Assembly: GCA_016703225.1 (NCBI GenBank)
Contig: JADJCM010000001.1
Span: forward strand, 1,240,001-1,304,000
Reading direction: 5' to 3'
DNA length: 64,000 nt
Origin: Lysobacterales bacterium
Lineage (GTDB): Bacteria > Pseudomonadota > Gammaproteobacteria > Xanthomonadales > Ahniellaceae
Shown here: positions 56,936-64,000 of the stretch, piece after piece
Layout of the letters: every line of letters begins with the position of its first letter
How positions within the stretch are numbered: position 1 is the stretch's first letter
The notes under the pieces: model-generated
Seen by the model: only the letters and a program-made list of their open reading frames with translations
Database searches by the model: none
Told to the model about the DNA's origin: nothing
Program-made: the position numbers and the translations under genes

Positions 56936-56963
56936 CATGTGCCGTGGCCAACCCGGCCCACGA

Positions 56964-57179
56964 CTACTCCACCCGCTCCCAGTCGAAGTCGCCGTAGATG
57001 CCGCCGTAGGGAATCAGCACCACCGACCAGCGCGTGCCACACACGCCGCAGCGCAGCCGCCAGCGCGGCGGGAAGCGTGCCTCGTGCTCATCGACCACGA
57101 ACTCCGCGAACTTGCCCGGCGCATCGCCCTGGAAGCGCAGGTACGGCTGCTCGCTGCACAGGCAATGCGACGCGGACAT
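56964..57179 (-). CDS. Small Cys-pair (zinc-ribbon-like) protein of unknown function
   Basis: A 71-residue protein with Cys-x-Cys near the N-terminus (SHCLCSE) and Cys-x2-Cys in the second half (LRCGVCGTRW), a spacing compatible with one bound zinc. The composition is normal for a globular protein and the ending YGDFDWERVE is acidic. No family is recognised. It lies between the receptor and the beta-helix genes, on the opposite strand, and its end faces the receptor terminator. Confidence 0.65.
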   Translation of the reverse strand: MSASHCLCSEQPYLRFQGDAPGKFAEFVVDEHEARFPPRWRLRCGVCGTRWSVVLIPYGGIYGDFDWERVE

Positions 57180-57353
57180 GGTGCTCGTTCCCCCGCCGCA
57201 AGCCCGCGGCGCTCGCCCGCAGCATAGCCGCCGAGTGCGGCCGCACCGGGGAACTCGCGGCGTTGGCGGAGCCGAAGCGTGTGCTTTGGCGGGTTCGACC
57301 CCGGCGATCCGTATCCAAGATCAAACCTCCTGATCCTGGACCCGAGAACCGCC

Positions 57354-58855
57354 ATGAAACTCCTGAATCGCCCCAACCTTGTCCTGTTCGCCCTGCTTCT
57401 GGTGGCCACGGCCGCGCAGCAGGCCACCGCCGCCACCTACTGTGTCGCTACCGGCAACCAGCTTGCGGCTGCGCTGACGAGCGCGACCTGGAACGAGGAA
57501 GCGGACGAGATCAAGATCGAATACGGCACGCTGACCAGCAATGCCCAGGCGCCCAGGACTTCCAATGGAAGTTCGACGGGCGCAACGAAGATTATAACCT
57601 CACCATCAGCGGCGGTTGGAGCAAGGGCAACGGTTGCGTCTCCATCGCAACCAACAGTCCCGACGCCACCGTGCTCGATGCCCAATGGGCAGGGCCGGTC
57701 TTCGCCGCTGATCTCACCTATGACTTCAACGCCGCATTGACGATCAGGAACCTGACGTTTGCCCGGGGCCAGGTGTACGCGCCGCACCCTGACCCGGCCG
57801 AGTCCTTTTGCAAAGGCGCCGGGAACACCAACCTGCAGTGCGCCACCGGGCTGACGGTTCAGGCGATGAGCGGGAGCGGACAGGTGGTGATCGACAACGT
57901 CCTCATCACCTCCGGTCGCGCGCAGGCGGGCGCCCGCGCGGACATCGTCAACTTGTCACATCGCGATGGCGGATCAATCAAGATGCGCAACAGCATCATC
58001 ATGGGCAACGACTTGAGCGGTGGCGAAATCACCCAGGGGGTATCAGTTTCCACTTTGACCAACAGCCTGGCCTATCTGTCGAACAACTCCATCTTCAACA
58101 ACAGCGTGACCTCGGAGGAGGTCGGTTTGATCGTCAGGAACGTAGCAACGGTCTCGAACAATGCCGTGGCAAACAACAGTTCGACCGCGATAAATGCGAT
58201 CCAGTTTTCCAGCTACCAAGCACCTCTTCAGACGCTGCGCAACAACCACTTCGGCAGCCGCGTGTATCGCGACGGGCAGCCCTTCAGCGAAATCGCCACC
58301 ACCACGGGCGATGCGCAGTGGACGCAATCCGGCATCCGCATGGTGCCGAACGCCGAGTCGGTGCTGCGCGACTCCGGGGACAACACGCCGACCGGTGGCA
58401 TTCCCTCGATCGACTTCTCCGGCAACGCGCGCATCATCAATGGCGTCATCGATCGCGGCGCGGTGGAAGCCGCCGCCGTTCCGCCGATCGGGCCGAGCGT
58501 GACGCCTGATTCGCCAAGCAGCGGATCGACCACGCTGGTCTATGGCGTGGACGGTGCATTTGCGAATCGCATTGTCACGTTCTCGGTTAGCGGCGGCAAT
58601 CTGGGTGGCACTACCACGCTGTTCTGCGACGGCATCATCGGCGCCGCGCAGGTCACCATCAATGGCAGTCAGACGATCAGCACCGGTGGCTCCGCCGGGG
58701 CGGTAACCGTGACCTTGCCGATCACCGCCAGCCCGGTCACCCACACCGTCGGGTGTTCGGCCTCGCGCTCGAACGGGCCGGTGAGCACCTACTTCCTCTA
58801 CTTCCGGGTCGCGCCGGACCAGATCCTCTCCGACGGCTTCGAGACCGGGCCCTGA
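57354..58855 (+). pseudogene. Secreted beta-helix-like protein with DGFETGP tail, frameshifted
   Basis: The gene starts at ATG 57354 with a signal peptide (MKLLNRPNLVLFALLLVA..., cut after ATA), then YCVATGNQLAAALTSATWNE. After codon 65, near 57550, the frame breaks and the protein continues in another frame with DFQWKFDGRNEDYNLTISGG to the stop at 58855. Removing one unit of the 8-base duplication at 57543-57557 restores one frame of about 497 codons. The body has repeated Asn/Ser-rich turns typical of right-handed beta-helix proteins, an Ig-like part near the end, and the tail ILSDGFETGP. It is paralogous to the next gene. Without frame repair only a short N-terminal fragment is made. Confidence 0.8.
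57543..57557. repeat. 8-bp tandem duplication causing the frameshift
   Basis: GCCCAGGC at 57543-57550 is followed by GCCCAGG at 57551-57557. Loss of one unit would join ...SNAQ to DFQWKF... in frame, in agreement with the alignment to the paralogue downstream (EGTYTSSDGF). Confidence 0.85.
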
Positions 58856-58925
58856 GACTGGTTGGCAGCCGTCCGCAATGCATCGGAGCAACCGCGTCGT
58901 CCCCTGACTTTGCAAGGAATCGAAC

Positions 58926-60056
58926 ATGTCCAGCTCCACCCCATCGAGCCGGCGGCCGCATGCCGCGACGGCTGCTGTGCAGGCGCGGCGCGTAGGGCAT
59001 TGCGTGCGACTCGGCAGCCTGCTCGGTGCCGTGCTGGCGCTGCTCGCGTTGCCCGGTGTCGGCCATGCCTTCGTGCGCTGCGTCACCACCTCCGAGGCGC
59101 TGACCACCGCATTGCAGGACGCCTACTCGACCGCGGATACGGTCAGCTACATCCTGATCGCCGAAGGCACCTACACCAGCAGCGACGGCTTCTCGCTGAC
59201 GCTGGTCAACCCCATCCAGGGCATCAACCTGGTGGGTGGCTATTCCAGACCGAGCTGCGCAACCAAGCTGCAGGGACCGGCGTCGGCCACCGTGCTGGTC
59301 GGTACGCCCCTGTTCCCGGCCCTGAAGGTGCGCACGCACGAACCGGCCCAGGTGCAGAGCATCTACATCGCCGACCTGAGCCTGCAACACCCGGGCTACA
59401 CCGGCAGCCTGACCGGCGCCTGCCTGCACGCCGAAAACTGGAAGGCCAGCCACCAGTTGACCATCGAGCGCCTGCGCATCGAACAGTGCCAGGCCACGCA
59501 AGGTGCCGCGGCGCACGTGGGCGGGCCGGGAACCAGCATCGTGCGCAACCTGTTGCTGCGCGACAACGCGACACCCAAGGCCGCCTCGTTCCAGGCGGTA
59601 TCGGGCGGCACGCTCTCGCTCGCCCAACTCACGGTCGTGCATGGCGCCAGCCAGATTGGCATGGAGCTGATCTCCGCCGGCAGCGGCAGCGAGCTGTACC
59701 TGAGCAACAGCGTGGTCACCAGCAACGCCCCCAACCCGTTTGGCACCGACATCGATGCCTGGCACGACGCAGGCAGCGACCTGCGGCTCGAGCGCGTGCA
59801 TGTCGACGTGATCAACGGCAGCCCCAGTTCCAACGTCGCACGGAGCAGCGGCGATCCCGGCTTCGTTTCCGCCACCGACCCGCACCTGCGCGAAGACTCG
59901 GTGCTGGTCGACAGCGGCGTGCCCAACCCCAACGGAAACACCGGAACGCTGGACGCCGATGGCAGGTCCCGCGTCTTTGGTGCCGCGGTGGACGTGGGTG
60001 CCTTCGAGTACCTGCCCGACGCGCTGTTCGCCGACGGTTTCGAGACGGGGCCCTGA
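58926..60056 (+). CDS. Secreted beta-helix-like protein with DGFETGP tail
   Basis: A 376-residue predicted secreted protein. A long basic n-region and hydrophobic segment (LGSLLGAVLALLALPGVGHA) form the signal peptide, with cleavage after about residue 47. The body resembles parallel beta-helix or CSLREA-type repeat proteins, with segments such as VQSIYIADLSLQHPGYTG and LSLAQLTVVHGASQIGMELI, and VDVGAFEYLPDALFADGFETGP at the end. It shares layout with the frameshifted gene before it. AAGGA precedes ATG 58926. The function is unknown; the tail may be a sorting or surface-attachment signal. Confidence 0.75.
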   Translation: MSSSTPSSRRPHAATAAVQARRVGHCVRLGSLLGAVLALLALPGVGHAFVRCVTTSEALTTALQDAYSTADTVSYILIAEGTYTSSDGFSLTLVNPIQGINLVGGYSRPSCATKLQGPASATVLVGTPLFPALKVRTHEPAQVQSIYIADLSLQHPGYTGSLTGACLHAENWKASHQLTIERLRIEQCQATQGAAAHVGGPGTSIVRNLLLRDNATPKAASFQAVSGGTLSLAQLTVVHGASQIGMELISAGSGSELYLSNSVVTSNAPNPFGTDIDAWHDAGSDLRLERVHVDVINGSPSSNVARSSGDPGFVSATDPHLREDSVLVDSGVPNPNGNTGTLDADGRSRVFGAAVDVGAFEYLPDALFADGFETGP

Positions 60057-60145
60057 GCTTCCGGCCATTGCCCACCGGCGCGTCGAGTTGAGGCGTGATT
60101 GGCGCCGCCGGCTATGCTTGAGCCCCGAGTGCTGGGCGCGAGCGC

Positions 60146-62899
<2,754 letters not shown>

Positions 62900-62925
62900 T
62901 GCTTGTTGCGCCGAGCCTCGCCCAT

Positions 62926-62950
62926 GGGCGGCCCGGAACAGCGGCCGCCC
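62926..62950. terminator. Hairpin after the kinase gene
   Basis: GGGCGGCC and GGCCGCCC form an 8-bp stem with a 9-base loop, 26 bases after the kinase stop. No clear T run follows, so terminator function is uncertain. Confidence 0.4.
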
Positions 62951-63021
62951 TGTTCGTCACGGCTTCGCTTCCGCGATCACGGCCTCGGTGCTAGAACACG
63001 CCGACTCCTGGGAGCGATCCG

Positions 63022-64000
63022 ATGCGTAGCGTATTCACCGCGGCCGCGATGGCCTGTGCGATGGTGTGGCCGATGACGAACCTGCACGCCGAAGAGCTGA
63101 CGGTCGAGCGCATCTACGACGCGCCTTCGCTGGCCGGCAAGACACCGATGAGCCTCAAGGTCTCGCCCGACGGCACGCGCGTGACCTTCCTGCGCGGCAA
63201 GGAGACCGACCAGTACCAGCTCGATCTGTGGGAATACGACATCGCCTCGAAAGAGACGCGCATGCTGGTCGATTCCAAGGTGCTGCTGCCCGAGGACGAG
63301 CAGCTCTCGGACGCGGAGAAGGCCAAGCGCGAACGTGCGCGTACCGCGAGCCTCAAGGGCATCATCGAATACGGTTTCTCGCCCGATGGGGCGAAGCTGC
63401 TGTTCCCGTTGAACGGCGAACTGTTCCTGTACGACCTGAAGGCGGACGAGACCCAGCAGGCGAATCGGGTGCGCAAGCTGACGCACAAGGAACTCGGTTT
63501 CGCGACCGACGCCCGGGTGTCGCCGAAGGGCGGCTTCGTGAGCTTCGTGCGCAACCAGAACCTGTGGTTGATCGAACTCAAGACCGATCGCTCGATCCAG
63601 CTCACGCGCGATGGCGGCGGGTTGGTGAGCAACGGCGTCGCCGAGTTCATCGCGCAAGAAGAGATGGGCCGCTTCGAGGGCTACTGGTGGGCGCCGGATG
63701 ATTCGATGATCGCGTTCGCGCGCGTCGACGAAACCCCGGTGCCGGTGCAGCGTCGCTTCGAGATCAACGCCGAGGACACCAGCGTCGTCGAGCAGCGCTA
63801 TCCGGCCGCGGGTCAACCGAACGCGGCGATCCAGCTTGGCGTGATCCGCATTGCCGATGCCGCGCCCGCCGAAGTCGCGAACACCGGCGCCGGGTCGGCG
63901 CTGTTGCCGGCAGCGGCGAAGATCCGCTGGGTCGATCTGGGCGAAGACCACGACATCTATCTGGCCCGCGCCGAATGGTTTGCCGACAGCAGCGCGCTCA
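63022..64000 (+). CDS. DPP IV-family (S9B) peptidase, N-terminal part (cut by right edge)
   Basis: An open frame runs from ATG 63022 to the window edge (326 codons). A signal peptide (about 1-23, ending LHA) is followed by EELTVERIYDAPSLAGKTP and a beta-propeller with repeats such as LKVSPDGTRVTFLRGKETD and IEYGFSPDGAKLLFP. The segment EFIAQEEMGRFEGYWWAPDD is the conserved Glu-Glu-rich helix of DPP IV that holds the substrate N-terminus. The catalytic Ser domain would lie beyond the edge. GGAG precedes the start. It is expected to remove X-Pro dipeptides in the periplasm. Confidence 0.88.
   Translation, partial: MRSVFTAAAMACAMVWPMTNLHAEELTVERIYDAPSLAGKTPMSLKVSPDGTRVTFLRGKETDQYQLDLWEYDIASKETRMLVDSKVLLPEDEQLSDAEKAKRERARTASLKGIIEYGFSPDGAKLLFPLNGELFLYDLKADETQQANRVRKLTHKELGFATDARVSPKGGFVSFVRNQNLWLIELKTDRSIQLTRDGGGLVSNGVAEFIAQEEMGRFEGYWWAPDDSMIAFARVDETPVPVQRRFEINAEDTSVVEQRYPAAGQPNAAIQLGVIRIADAAPAEVANTGAGSALLPAAAKIRWVDLGEDHDIYLARAEWFADSSAL

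Noticed and set aside
53874..56951. A 1025-codon minus-strand frame antisense to the TonB receptor
   Set aside because: The receptor frame has signal peptide, STN, plug and barrel motifs. The antisense frame is biased in composition and shows no domain.

Overview
The window looks like the replication-origin region of a high-GC gammaproteobacterium of the order Xanthomonadales (Lysobacterales), probably near Rhodanobacteraceae or Ahniella. The reasons are the order dnaA-dnaN-recF-gyrB facing rpmH-rnpA-yidC-mnmE, the form of bL34, an ExbB-ExbD-ExbD-TonB operon, a FecI/FecR/TonB-receptor set, DUF3379 next to an ECF sigma factor, and secreted proteins ending in a DGFE tail. The genus is inferred. 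No tRNA, rRNA or CRISPR array was seen.

1-16 kb is one long plus-strand surface-polysaccharide operon. Most genes overlap the next by four bases (ATGA or GTGA). It holds glycosyltransferases, two O-antigen polymerase/ligase-like membrane proteins, a WcaF-like acetyltransferase, an OafA-like acyltransferase with an SGNH domain, a short GMD-like dehydratase, a full GDP-mannose 4,6-dehydratase and GDP-fucose synthase, and a Wzx-like flippase. A DUF4160/DUF2442 pair sits between gmd and the fucose synthase gene. The operon runs into a nucleotidyltransferase (14.9-16.0 kb). Next come a B2-type transglutaminase-like protein, a PqqD/B1-like protein and an ABC exporter (16.1-18.6 kb). This resembles the processing and export part of a lasso-type RiPP pathway, but no cyclase and no clear precursor are present.

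18.6-36.2 kb holds housekeeping and envelope genes: a Tyr-rich lipoprotein with 51-bp tandem repeats, a thioredoxin-like protein, rsmG, parA, parB, an ECF sigma factor with a DUF3379 protein, a family 2 glycosyltransferase with an LAB_N protein, a propeller-GGDEF diguanylate cyclase, pdxJ, the TonB energising operon with a TPR gene, and an ATP-grasp/7TM-transglutaminase pair.

36.2-46.3 kb is the origin core. gyrB, recF, dnaN and dnaA are on the minus strand; rpmH, rnpA, yidC and mnmE are on the plus strand. The dnaN-dnaA gap is the best oriC candidate. A perfect 16-bp parS palindrome and a 15/16 match lie inside recF, so the ParA/ParB proteins encoded at 21.5-23.2 kb have their target in the same window.

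46.4-64 kb is accessory. It begins with an ECF sigma factor and Ser/Thr kinase pair, followed by a decayed intergenic stretch. A secreted fusion of cyanophycinase and isoaspartyl peptidase is divergent from an ECF sigma/FecR/TonB-receptor operon; together they look like an acquisition system for cyanophycin or beta-aspartyl peptides. Two tandem secreted beta-helix-like genes end in DGFETGP, and the first is frameshifted by an 8-bp tandem duplication. A second Ser/Thr kinase with a TolB-like region follows, then the start of a DPP IV-type peptidase gene cut by the right edge.
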